This document shows, in pieces, positions 27,733-36,006 of a stretch of DNA of 60,294 nucleotides (positions are counted from its first letter, which is position 1; every line of letters begins with the position of its first letter). The notes below the pieces were generated by a model, which was given only the letters and a program-made list of their open reading frames with translations, was not told the origin of the DNA and did not search any database. Position numbers and translations under genes: made by a program. The DNA comes from Verrucomicrobiota bacterium JB024 (GTDB lineage Bacteria; Verrucomicrobiota; Verrucomicrobiia; Opitutales; Cerasicoccaceae), in contig JAUTCS010000102.1 in the NCBI GenBank assembly GCA_030673825.1, positions 1 to 60,294 of the forward strand, read 5' to 3'.

Positions 27733-28977
27733 TTAGAAATCGTAGCGCAGGTCGAGCATCACCTGATTACGGTCAAAGGTACGCTCCAGCAAGTTTGATT
27801 CGCGGTGCGTGTACACGTAGGAAAACGTGCTGCTGAGCTGGCGGGAGTGCCGGTAGTCGAAACCAAAACGCACGGAGTACCCGCTGAACACTTCCGGCGC
27901 CGGACCGCCGGAGTCCTCGCCCCAGTCATAAATCAGGGAGATATTCGGCACCCAGCGACGGGAGAGTTGGTAGGAGGCCGAGTAGCCGATGGTGTCGGTG
28001 GTGGTGGCGTTGCTGAGGTAGCCGTTCTGGATCACGCGCGTGTAGCTGAGGGAGTGCTGGTAGCGCTCGCTCAGACGGTGGGTAAAGACGATGTTGGCCT
28101 GCATCCCCGAGGGTTGTGAGGTGTCCCCCGTCGTCCCGGTCTGCTCCACATTATAGAAGGTATAGTTAAAGCTCGCCTGGATATTCAGCAGCGGAGTGGC
28201 CTGCCAGACGACCATTGGCCCCAGAAAGTACGTCCACTCGTCGTTATTCACGTTATCGGTGTAGTCGATGAAGGAGAAACCGCCGGTGAAGCCCGTCGTC
28301 AGCTGAGGGGAGACGAGGAAACGCGGCCCGGCCGAAAAGGTGTACGTGCTGCTTTCGGTGAAGTTGAAGTCCTCCTGGGTCGGAATCACGTCCGTGCGCG
28401 AGAAACTGGCAAAAACCACCACATCGTTGTAGTCGCCCTCGACATTGACCCCCGCGATGTTGATGAAGCGCCCGTAGCGGTTGGAATTGGGCACGACGTT
28501 GCCACTGGCGTCCAGGCGCAGGGCGTCCGTGGCGTCGATGCTATACGAAATGCGGTCAAAGAGCTCGATTTCCCAGTTTTCGATAAAAAAGGAAAAGGCC
28601 AGCTTCGTATCGGGCGAAATGCTCAGGAAGTTGTTGATGGAGCTCAACTCGGGGTTGTTCATGTACCAGTCGTAGTACAGGCCCAGATTGATGCTGATCG
28701 AATTATAGTCGGACACGCGCCAGCGGCTGCCCAGCGACACCCCGGGGCTGATAATAAAGTCCGAGAGCGGGAAATTCGTCGAGCCGTTGATGTTGTCGTT
28801 GTACTCGAACCCCAGGTGCGCCGCCAAGTCGAAGTACACCGGCCCGGCCCGCAGGTTCTCCCCCTGCGCGTGCAGGCAGGACGGGGCGGCCACCGCCGCC
28901 AGCAAGGCAAGCAGCGCCCAGCCCCGACGAAGGCGAAACCACCTCACCCGTGAACCTCCTCGTCTAAAAAACAGCAT
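27733..28977 (-). CDS. Outer-membrane beta-barrel protein of the exopolysaccharide operon
   Basis: The 414-residue product has an Arg-rich signal peptide (LRRGWALLALLAAVAAPS, cleavage near LHAQ), then alternating amphipathic strands with many aromatic residues. It ends in a terminal strand NQVMLDLRYDF, whose final Phe is the outer-membrane assembly signal. No enzymatic motif is visible. It is the first gene of the operon barrel-wza-wzc-ligase and is likely to form part of the export route. The start is uncertain: ATG at 29001 or the frame to 29082 would lengthen the N-terminus. It is divergent from the next gene. Confidence 0.8.
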   Translation of the reverse strand: MLFFRRGGSRVRWFRLRRGWALLALLAAVAAPSCLHAQGENLRAGPVYFDLAAHLGFEYNDNINGSTNFPLSDFIISPGVSLGSRWRVSDYNSISINLGLYYDWYMNNPELSSINNFLSISPDTKLAFSFFIENWEIELFDRISYSIDATDALRLDASGNVVPNSNRYGRFINIAGVNVEGDYNDVVVFASFSRTDVIPTQEDFNFTESSTYTFSAGPRFLVSPQLTTGFTGGFSFIDYTDNVNNDEWTYFLGPMVVWQATPLLNIQASFNYTFYNVEQTGTTGDTSQPSGMQANIVFTHRLSERYQHSLSYTRVIQNGYLSNATTTDTIGYSASYQLSRRWVPNISLIYDWGEDSGGPAPEVFSGYSVRFGFDYRHSRQLSSTFSYVYTHRESNLLERTFDRNQVMLDLRYDF

Positions 28978-29173
28978 GTTGGCGGCTTGGAATAACTGCA
29001 TCTCCTTGATATTCTTAACCTCTACGGAGACAGCCATCCAGATAGCAGGCAGGCATACCGTCACGAAGCATAAATTTACCAATCATTTTACAAAGTTCGG
29101 CTAACCCTCAATTTTCTTAATTGTTTTGCTAATAAGCCGAAAGAAGAATAACGTAGAAAACGTCCTTTTCGAC

Positions 29174-30970
29174 ATGTCACTTATACAGAACAGGTTTTTC
29201 AGTACCCGCATGACGGCTGGTGCCCTCGTGCTCGCGCTGCTTGTTCCGGCCGCCGGACGCGCCCAGAGCGCGGCCCAGCCCAGCGCCCCTGAGGCCGCCC
29301 CGACGGCAGCCTCTACCACGGACGGCGCCGCGCCGGCTGCTTCCAGCACCTCCACCGTCGCCCAGGAGAGCTCCACCGCCCTGCCCGCCACTGTCGGGCC
29401 CAAGGAGGAGTATGAAGAAGAGTCCTACGACATGATCGAGGTCGAGGAGATCGAGCGCGAAGAACTGCTCGACAAACCCATGAACCTCGCCCGCTGGATC
29501 ATGGGCGCCCGGCTCTTTACTTATGAAACCGGCCACCTCGAGCCGGTGGCGGAAGACTACTCGGACAAGACCAGCGCCGCGTCCCTGCTGACCAAGGACC
29601 CCGACGCCCGCTACCCGATGTACCTGGACTCGTACAAGTTCGTCGTCGATCTGGGTGACTACTGGATGATCAACATGTTCGAGTTCATGAACTACGGTGC
29701 CGCCGGGCGCGCCCAGGTCTTTTACTCGGACGTGCTCCAGGACCCCAACTCGGGCAAGTGGAAAGCCGCCTCCCCCATCGTCCCCTTCTCCGGGGACGGC
29801 AAGGTCTCCCTTTACCTCGGCGCGCTCGACACGCGCTTCATCATGCTCGTGATCGACAACATGGCCCATGGCGACATCGGCCCGTTCTCGGTCTACGGCG
29901 ACCTGAAAATCTCCCAGATGCGCCTGGCCGGCGGCAGCCTCTCCCAGAAGGAGCTGGAGGCCCTGCCCTTCAAGGAGCGCGAGAAGTACCGCCCCATGCG
30001 CTACGACTGGGCCACGCTGCACAGCGGCTGCCGCGTCAGCTACGTCACTTCCGGCGACCCGCGCTACAGCAACGCCATGATCGACGACGATCTGGAGACC
30101 GTCTGTCAGTTCAAGCAGGAACCCGAGAGCATCATCATCATGGACATGATGGAAGAGCGCAATGTGAACCGCATGTCCATGCTGTTCAGCTCCGACCCCG
30201 GCCTGTTTGAGATGTACTTCGTGCATAAACTGCCCGACGAACTCAAAACCGACGAAGACGAGCAGGCGGCTCCGCCAATGGAAATGATCGGGGAGTCTCC
30301 CGCCACCGAGGAGAGCGCCTCCCTGTTTCGCAAAAGCGCCGACGGCCTGTATCTGGCCTCGGACACCGGCTCGCTCAGCCAGTGGCTGGCACTGGCCCAG
30401 CTCGGACAGATGCCCAGTACCAACGACACCACGGACGAGGTGCCGATCAAGCTCACCCGCCTGCCCAAGGAGTTTTTCAAGAAAACCAAGCCCAACCTGA
30501 CCTACGTCTCCGACGGCGGGATGAACTCCTTCCGCATCGAGTTTCAGGAGATTACGGGCCGCTGGTGCATCATCCGCTTCCTGCGTAACTTTAACAGCCC
30601 CACGCCCGCCGCGACCGCCGGCCCCGGCAAGACCGACCAGCCTGCCGCAGGTACTCAGAGCAGCCTGACGCCGGTCAAGATTGGCCCGCACCTCTTCGCC
30701 CCCTCCCCCCTGACCTTCCTCGGCCAGACCGGAGGAGATGAAGGCTCCGGTGGCCTGCGCATCTACGAGATCAGCATTTTCGGCGACATCTACGTCATCG
30801 GTAATGCCCTCGAACCGGTCGCGGGCGTGCAGTTCGGCAGCAACAGCCAGAGCAACTCGCCCGGTGGCGGCACCGGAGGTGGCACCCCTGGCGGCGGCAC
30901 GCCCACTGGCCCCGAAGTCCCGCCCCCGGATTCGCCTCCCCCGCAGGACCCCGACCCGCTCAGCTATTAA
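29174..30970 (+). CDS. Large secreted protein, discoidin-like segments, Gly/Pro-rich C-terminus
   Basis: The 598-residue product has a signal sequence (MTAGALVLALLVPAAGRAQ) and an Ala/Ser/Thr-rich linker. A long body contains two segments reminiscent of F5/8 type C beta-sandwiches (VDLGDYWMINMFEFMNYGAAG; then MIDDDLETVCQFKQEPESII). It ends in a GGGTGGGTPGGGTP stretch and a Pro-rich tail. No catalytic motif is seen. It is divergently transcribed from the exopolysaccharide operon and may be a surface or polysaccharide-associated protein; that is inference. ATG at 29174 was chosen over the frame start at 29126 because it directly precedes the signal peptide. Confidence 0.65.
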   Translation: MSLIQNRFFSTRMTAGALVLALLVPAAGRAQSAAQPSAPEAAPTAASTTDGAAPAASSTSTVAQESSTALPATVGPKEEYEEESYDMIEVEEIEREELLDKPMNLARWIMGARLFTYETGHLEPVAEDYSDKTSAASLLTKDPDARYPMYLDSYKFVVDLGDYWMINMFEFMNYGAAGRAQVFYSDVLQDPNSGKWKAASPIVPFSGDGKVSLYLGALDTRFIMLVIDNMAHGDIGPFSVYGDLKISQMRLAGGSLSQKELEALPFKEREKYRPMRYDWATLHSGCRVSYVTSGDPRYSNAMIDDDLETVCQFKQEPESIIIMDMMEERNVNRMSMLFSSDPGLFEMYFVHKLPDELKTDEDEQAAPPMEMIGESPATEESASLFRKSADGLYLASDTGSLSQWLALAQLGQMPSTNDTTDEVPIKLTRLPKEFFKKTKPNLTYVSDGGMNSFRIEFQEITGRWCIIRFLRNFNSPTPAATAGPGKTDQPAAGTQSSLTPVKIGPHLFAPSPLTFLGQTGGDEGSGGLRIYEISIFGDIYVIGNALEPVAGVQFGSNSQSNSPGGGTGGGTPGGGTPTGPEVPPPDSPPPQDPDPLSY

Positions 30971-30981
30971 TCGTTTTTCTC

Positions 30982-31013
30982 AGCCCCGCGCCATACCAGC
31001 GCGGGGCTTTTTG
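30982..31013 (+). terminator. Rho-independent terminator
   Basis: AGCCCCGCGC (30982-30991) pairs perfectly with GCGCGGGGCT (30999-31008) over CATACCA and runs into TTTTT, 12 nt after the stop of the secreted protein gene. Confidence 0.9.
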
Positions 31014-31046
31014 TGTCCGTTTCCGGGCGGAGAGCATCACGTTTTT

Positions 31047-31225
31047 TAACCACAGAGACACAAAGGCACAGAGATAAAATAGAAGGTGAAGTCACCCGAT
31101 TCCCAACCTGCGCATTTCCTGTTTCAAAGGGAGAAATTATTTAGCCACAAATGCCACGCATGACTTGGGCGCTTCTTTTTATCTGTGCTATCCGTGGCAT
31201 CCGTGGTTAAACCTCTGTGGTAAGA
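31047..31225. repeat. Intergenic inverted repeats (CACAGAGACACAAAGG and CCACGCATGAC words)
   Basis: TAACCACAGAGACACAAAGG and following words (31047-31079) pair with the terminal AACCTCTGTGGT near 31209-31222. Inside, TTAGCCACAAATGCCACGCA (from 31140) is mirrored by ATCCGTGGCATCCGTGGTTAA (to 31209). No coding sequence lies between. Confidence 0.7.
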
Positions 31226-31235
31226 AACGCCCCCC

Positions 31236-32732
31236 TCACTCCGACACGAGCTGGAGGTACTTTTTGACTGTGCGACGATCGAGTTTGAGACGGCGGCCCA
31301 GCTCCTCGTAGTTGGGAGTCTTGGCGTATTGCTCGGCCACGTAGCGGGCCAGCAACTCCTCGGCGGTGAACTCGCCCCGCGCCCAGGGCCCGGCAATCCC
31401 CTCCCCGGCAGCAGCTTGGGTCAAGTCCTCGGGCTGGTAGTCGCCGTGCACGGTGATGTTGCGCACGCACTGCTCCAGCTCACGGAAGTTCCCCGGCCAC
31501 GGGTAGTCGGCGGGGAGGTTTTTCGCGATCCAGACGCACACCTCGTCGGTCACGCGCGCGCCCTCCTCCGGCCCGGCCATCTTCTGGGCGATGTAGGCCA
31601 CGAGCGTTTCCAGCTCGCGGGGCGAGCCGTTTAAAATCTCCCGCAGCGACGGGGTGCGGACACGGTCGGCGTTGAGTCGGAAGTAAAAATCCTCGCGGAA
31701 GCGCCCGGCGTGGATCTCCGCCACGAGGTCGCGGTTGGTCGCGGCCATGAGCTTGCCGGTAAAGGCTTTCGGCTCGGTCTCGCCGATGGGCACGAACTGC
31801 CGGGTCTGGAGCACACGCAGGAGCTTTACCTGGATGGCCGGGTCGGTCTCCCCGATCTCGTCGAGAAAGACCGTGCCGAACGGGCCGCAGGTCTCGAAGT
31901 AGCCCTCGCGGTTCTGGAGCGCCCCGGTAAAGGCCCCCCGCCGGTGCCCAAACAGCTCGGACTCGATCAGCGTGGGCGAGAGCGCCGAAAGGTTGATCGG
32001 GTAAAAGGCTTTTACGAAGTCCTCCGTAAACGTCCGCGTGGTCGCGTCGAAGGGCACGTAGCGCGACAGCCCGATCCCGCGGGCGACGAGTTCCTTACCC
32101 GAGCCTGAGGGGCCGGTAATGAGCGTGATGATGTCCCCCATCCGGTCCGCCAGCACGCGCTGGTAGCGATCCATGTCGCGGGTGAAAATCGACTGCCAAA
32201 TGCGCGCCCGCAGACGGTTGGCCGCCGGGGAGCCGCCGATGATATAGCGGTGGATGTGCAGGAACGCCCGCCGGATCTGGTACATGACCGCGAAGAGCCG
32301 CGCCAGCTCCATCCCGGCATACCGCCCGATCAAGCCGCCGGGCAGCCCCGTTTCCACCTCCCGCAGGAAGGCGTCGTAAAACGCGACGCGGGCGTTGGCA
32401 TGGCCGCGGGCGTGCGCCTGCTCGATCAGCTTGTCGAACTCCGGCATGAACCGGTGATACACGCGCACAAACACCATCTCCTGGTAAATCTCGCGCTCGG
32501 CCTGCCGCCCCTTGCCCGCCGCGTAGGCCGGACCCGCCACGGCGAGCAGTTTTTCCAGGTCAGCCCAGAGCGCCTCCAGCCGCCCGGCTACGTCGAGCCG
32601 CTCAAAGGCATCGGCCCCCAGCAGGAGCTTTTCGATCTCCTCGCGCGCGGGCTCGAAGGGGTTCTGCCAAGCCAACTGCGCAAACGCCTGCGCCCGCTCG
32701 GCCTGCTTACCGGAAAACAGCGTTCCTGCCAT
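31236..32732 (-). CDS. Sigma-54-dependent transcriptional activator
   Basis: The 498-residue protein has an N-terminal helical region (about 1-195) with no receiver, GAF or PAS motif. An AAA+ domain of the bacterial enhancer-binding type follows: Walker A TGPSGSGKE (207-214), the sigma-54-contacting GAFTGA (266-271), Walker B TVFLDEIGE (287-295) and the R-finger region FREDFYFRLNADRV. A C-terminal helix-turn-helix reads YEELGRRLKLDRRTVKKYL. The sensing domain is unfamiliar, so the input signal is unknown. A small membrane ORF is transcribed divergently. Confidence 0.9.
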   Translation of the reverse strand: MAGTLFSGKQAERAQAFAQLAWQNPFEPAREEIEKLLLGADAFERLDVAGRLEALWADLEKLLAVAGPAYAAGKGRQAEREIYQEMVFVRVYHRFMPEFDKLIEQAHARGHANARVAFYDAFLREVETGLPGGLIGRYAGMELARLFAVMYQIRRAFLHIHRYIIGGSPAANRLRARIWQSIFTRDMDRYQRVLADRMGDIITLITGPSGSGKELVARGIGLSRYVPFDATTRTFTEDFVKAFYPINLSALSPTLIESELFGHRRGAFTGALQNREGYFETCGPFGTVFLDEIGETDPAIQVKLLRVLQTRQFVPIGETEPKAFTGKLMAATNRDLVAEIHAGRFREDFYFRLNADRVRTPSLREILNGSPRELETLVAYIAQKMAGPEEGARVTDEVCVWIAKNLPADYPWPGNFRELEQCVRNITVHGDYQPEDLTQAAAGEGIAGPWARGEFTAEELLARYVAEQYAKTPNYEELGRRLKLDRRTVKKYLQLVSE

Positions 32733-32853
32733 ACATTTTTTGTCTATCAGACAGACATCTTACGTCAATCAGAATAGAAAGCATAGAACATTCAAAATCC
32801 TAAAACAATTTAAGTAATCATCCAGCAACAACTTAAGAACAAAAACCAAAACC

Positions 32854-32870
32854 TGGCACGGGACCAGTTA
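32854..32870 (+). promoter_or_regulatory. Possible sigma-54 -24 element
   Basis: CTGGCACGGG at 32853-32862 matches the -24 half of a sigma-54 promoter. The expected TTGC of the -12 half is not present (CAGTTA instead), and the implied start site would fall at the ATG of the small ORF at 32881. This is recorded only because a sigma-54 activator is divergent here. Confidence 0.2.
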
Positions 32871-32880
32871 TAAGAGAGGC

Positions 32881-33036
32881 ATGAAAACGAAAAACACCTC
32901 CCACACCTCCATCAAGTCCCCCCCTGACTCCACCACCCCGGTCCACGGCCCCCGCCTGCCGGACCTGCGCATCCCGCTCTGCCTCGGGCTGTTCGTCCTG
33001 GTCTATTTCGGCCTAGGATGGGGGATGAAGCTGTAA
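32881..33036 (+). CDS. Putative 51-residue single-pass membrane protein
   Basis: An ATG ORF encodes a polar Ser/Thr/Pro-rich N-terminus (MKTKNTSHTSIKSPPDSTTP), then LRIPLCLGLFVLVYFGLGWG, one clear membrane helix, and ends in MKL. It is too short for routine ORF calling. It lies 148 nt from the start of the divergent sigma-54 activator. AGAGG precedes the ATG but is very close. Whether it is translated is uncertain; no family is recognised. Confidence 0.45.
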   Translation: MKTKNTSHTSIKSPPDSTTPVHGPRLPDLRIPLCLGLFVLVYFGLGWGMKL

Positions 33037-33068
33037 AAACAAGACCCGTCTGGCACCGACTGTTTTTC

Positions 33069-33134
33069 ATCCACAGATTACACAGATTTCCACAGATGGT
33101 ATGCCACGAGCCAGACATCTGTGGAAATCCATGG
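33069..33134. repeat. Intergenic inverted repeat (CACAGATT family, second copy)
   Basis: ATCCACAGATTACACAGATT and the following TCCACAGAT (33069-33098) are mirrored by ACATCTGTGGAAATCCATGG (33115-33134). The words match those at 11075-11144. The element lies in the mreB upstream region; the remainder of the 33037-33215 gap shows no gene. Confidence 0.75.
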
Positions 33135-33215
33135 ACTACCTCTTTCCCGTCCTTTAGTCGGAAACATCCTGTTGCCAACCCATAAAATGCCTTTGACAAG
33201 CGGCCCCCGCGCGGT

Positions 33216-34235
33216 GTGTATATCGACGTGCTAGGATTCCTATCCAACGACATCGGTATCGACCTGGGCACGGCGAACTGCCTGGTCTTCGTCCGTGACA
33301 AGGGCATCATCCTGCGTGAGCCCAGCGTTGTCGCCGTTTACAACAACACGAAGAAGGTGCGCGCCGTCGGCATCGAGGCCAAGCGCATGCTGGGCCGCAC
33401 GCCGGGCAACATCACCGCCCTGCGCCCGATGAAGGACGGGGTCATCGCGGACTTCGAGATCACCGAGGCGATGCTGCGGCACTTCATCCAGAAGGTCGCG
33501 CACAACACGAAGTTCGTCCCGCCGCGCGTGGTCGTGGCCGTCCCCTCCGGGATCACCGAGGTCGAGCGTCGCGCCGTGAAGGAATCCGCCATCCACGCCG
33601 GGGCCCGCGAGGTCCTGCTGCTGGAGGAGCCCATGGCCGCCGCCATCGGCGTGGGCCTGCCCATCGAGGAACCCTCCGCCAACATGATCGTGGACATCGG
33701 CGGGGGCACCACCGAGGTGGCTATTATTTCGCTGGCCGGTGTCGTCTTCACGCGCAGCCTGCGCGTCGGCGGCGACGAGATGGACAATGCCATCATGGCC
33801 TACATGAAGCGCGCCTACAACCTCATGATCGGGGAGCGCACGGCTGAGGACATCAAGATGCGCATCGGCTCGGCCTACCCGCTGGAGGAAGAGCTGACCA
33901 TGGAGGTCAAGGGCCGCGACTCCGTCGCCGGGCTCCCGAAGACCCTGCACATCACCTCGCAGGAAATCCGTGAGGCGTTGGCCGACGTTTTCAACTCCAT
34001 CATCGAGGTCGTCCGCTCCGCCCTGGAGCGCTGCCCGCCGGAACTCTCCGCCGACCTGGTGGACCGGGGCATCGTCATGGCCGGGGGCGGCTCCCTCATC
34101 CGCAACCTGGACAAACTTTTGAGCGAGGCCACCGGCCTGCCCGTCATCATTGCCGACGACCCCCTCAGCGCCGTGGCCAACGGCACGGGCATCGTCCTGC
34201 AGGACCTCTCCTGGTGGCTCAAGGACGCCAGCTAA
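33216..34235 (+). CDS. mreB: Rod shape-determining actin homologue MreB
   Basis: MreB forms membrane-associated filaments that direct lateral wall synthesis. The 339-residue product has the actin-fold motifs: phosphate 1 [16 protein letters not shown], connect 1 [17 protein letters not shown], phosphate 2 [18 protein letters not shown], and the adenosine motif [15 protein letters not shown]. The start is non-ATG: GTG at 33216 gives [11 protein letters not shown], and a second GTG at 33228 gives MLGFLSN, which resembles the family N-terminus as well. mreC, mreD and a PBP2 gene follow in order. Confidence 0.94.
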   Translation: MYIDVLGFLSNDIGIDLGTANCLVFVRDKGIILREPSVVAVYNNTKKVRAVGIEAKRMLGRTPGNITALRPMKDGVIADFEITEAMLRHFIQKVAHNTKFVPPRVVVAVPSGITEVERRAVKESAIHAGAREVLLLEEPMAAAIGVGLPIEEPSANMIVDIGGGTTEVAIISLAGVVFTRSLRVGGDEMDNAIMAYMKRAYNLMIGERTAEDIKMRIGSAYPLEEELTMEVKGRDSVAGLPKTLHITSQEIREALADVFNSIIEVVRSALERCPPELSADLVDRGIVMAGGGSLIRNLDKLLSEATGLPVIIADDPLSAVANGTGIVLQDLSWWLKDAS

Positions 34236-34237
34236 GC

Positions 34238-34407
34238 AGCCGTGCTTTTGTGCCTGGTTCTTAGTGCTTAGTAGGTGATGGTCCGGACGCGACAGCCGTG
34301 GATGAAGTGTCATCGCTCCGCTGCCGTCCCTTCCGGCAGGATCAGCTTGCCTATCCCAGGTGCCCAAGCCTCCGGAACTAAGAACCAAGAACAAAGAACC
34401 CAGAACT
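34238..34407. repeat. Intergenic inverted repeat (AAGAACCAAGAAC family)
   Basis: GTGCTTTTGTGCCTGGTTCT and following words (34242-34273) are mirrored by AACTAAGAACCAAGAACAAA and following bases (34377-34405). It fills the mreB-mreC gap. Related words recur at 49608-49650. Confidence 0.7.
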
Positions 34408-34417
34408 TTCTCCCCCC

Positions 34418-35302
34418 ATGGCCCTCAAACGCCTGAGCCAGTTCAAGCCGCTCGTGGTGCTGCTGGTGTTTCTGGCGGCCTGGTGGGTCATGCCGGTCAT
34501 GGTCAAGCGCTGGCTCCAGACCGGGTTTTATGAGTTTCAGGCCCCGCTCTCGGCAGCGGAGTCGCACCTGGAGGACCTCCAGAGCTACTGGACCCTGCGC
34601 GGCCAGTCCAAGCGCGAGATGATCGAGGCCGGGCGCGACCTGGCCCGCGAGAACGCCCGCCTCACGGTCCAGCTCCAGGACAACCGTTCCCTCGCCGCCG
34701 AGATCAGCCGGCTGGAAACGCTGCTCGACCTGCCTTCGCACCCGGACTTCCGCTACGAGGTGGCCCGCGTGGCGCGGCGCGACCTGTCGGCCTGGTGGCA
34801 GCAGATCACCATCCGCAAGGGTGCCAACTACGGCATCCCCGTCGGTGCGGCCGTCATTTATAAAGGCGGCGTGGTCGGCCGCGTGCGCGAGGTTCACGCC
34901 ACCACCTCCATCGTCGAGCTGGTCTCCAGCAGCGGCTTTCGCATGGCGGCCAATGTCGTGGGCGAAGACCGCCCCGTGACTTACCAAGGCCTGCTCAACC
35001 CGCCCTTCAGCAACCCGCTGGGCGAGGTCCTCAACGTGCCCGCCGCCGTCAAGGTTTCCCCTTCCCAGCCCATGCGGCTGGTTTCCTCGCGCTTGGGGGG
35101 CATCTTCCCCGAGGGGCTGACGATCGGTGAGGTGGTCGAGCTCACGCCGGGCTCGGACGGATTTTTCCAACAGGGCCGGGTACAGCTCAACCCCGATCTG
35201 GGCGCGCTGCGCGAAGTCGCCGTCGTTATCCCGATCGGGGACGAGACGACCCCCGCCGTCGAGCGCCCCCCCGCCACGCAGGAGGCCGTCCGTGGAGATT
35301 GA
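34418..35302 (+). CDS. mreC: Rod shape-determining protein MreC
   Basis: The 294-residue bitopic protein has a short cytoplasmic start, a membrane helix (about 10-28), a periplasmic coiled coil (about 45-105) and the MreC beta domain (DLSAWWQQITIRKGANYGIPVGAAVIYKGGVVGRV, then SGFRMAANVVGED, then FPEGLTIGEVVEL). It links MreB filaments with periplasmic wall synthases such as PBP2. The gene overlaps mreD by 11 nt. Confidence 0.92.
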   Translation: MALKRLSQFKPLVVLLVFLAAWWVMPVMVKRWLQTGFYEFQAPLSAAESHLEDLQSYWTLRGQSKREMIEAGRDLARENARLTVQLQDNRSLAAEISRLETLLDLPSHPDFRYEVARVARRDLSAWWQQITIRKGANYGIPVGAAVIYKGGVVGRVREVHATTSIVELVSSSGFRMAANVVGEDRPVTYQGLLNPPFSNPLGEVLNVPAAVKVSPSQPMRLVSSRLGGIFPEGLTIGEVVELTPGSDGFFQQGRVQLNPDLGALREVAVVIPIGDETTPAVERPPATQEAVRGD

Positions 35303-35816
35303 CCTGCGCGGCTGGCTCCTGGCCCTCAGCAATGTGCTGCTGTACTGGCTCGTGCAGATGTTCAACGACGTGCTCGGCGACCACGGGCTTACCCTCCACC
35401 TGGGCGCGCTCTACCTGATCCTGCCCGCGGCCTGCCTGCGCCAGGGCTGGGCTCTGCTGCTGGCTTTCGCCACCGGCTGGCTGATCGACGCACCGCTGCC
35501 GGTGACGTTCGGGTTTCACTCCGTGCTCTATGCGCTCACCGTGACGCTCCTATACGCCTTTCAGCGCAGCCTGGGCCGCGCCGGGCTGGGTCAGCTCATC
35601 CTCGTCGCCCTCGGGGTCAACGCCATCCTCATCCTCGTCCAAAGCCTCCTGCTGGCCGGCCCCCTCCTGGGCAACAGCCTGTATTGGCTGCGGGTCGGCG
35701 GCGACCTCCTCGCCTCCACGCTCGCCCTGCCGCTGATCGGGTGGTGGTTCCTGAGCTGGGAACGCTGGCTGCTCCTGCTGACCGGCTCCGGCACCGAGGC
35801 CCCGGAGAGCGCGTAA
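35292..35816 (+). CDS. mreD: Rod shape-determining protein MreD
   Basis: The 174-residue protein is nearly all membrane helix (LLALSNVLLYWLVQMFNDVL, LILPAACLRQGWALLLAFATGWLIDA, and later segments), the usual size and topology of MreD. The likely start is GTG at 35292 (VEIDLRGWLLAL), overlapping the end of mreC by 11 nt. Frame extensions upstream lie within mreC and are low-complexity. The order after mreC and before the PBP2 gene supports the identification. Confidence 0.85.
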   Translation: MEIDLRGWLLALSNVLLYWLVQMFNDVLGDHGLTLHLGALYLILPAACLRQGWALLLAFATGWLIDAPLPVTFGFHSVLYALTVTLLYAFQRSLGRAGLGQLILVALGVNAILILVQSLLLAGPLLGNSLYWLRVGGDLLASTLALPLIGWWFLSWERWLLLLTGSGTEAPESA

Positions 35817-36006
35817 GCACCTACCAGCCCACTCCTCTTTTTATCCGTCACCGACCGGGCCTGACTTTTTTCGGGAATACTTTTTTCGAACTTTCCCCGC
35901 CCCGGCGCAGTCCATAGGGTTAAGAGAATCCCCCCGCGTGTGATTTCGCGGGACCTTTTTACTTTCTTTCCATCCGACAACTGAGCGTCTCTCACCGTCC
36001 CTCCGC

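Noticed and set aside
32853-32870. A bona fide sigma-54 promoter upstream of the small ORF
   Set aside because: The -24 half is perfect but the -12 TTGC is missing, and the implied start coincides with the ATG; listed only at low confidence.
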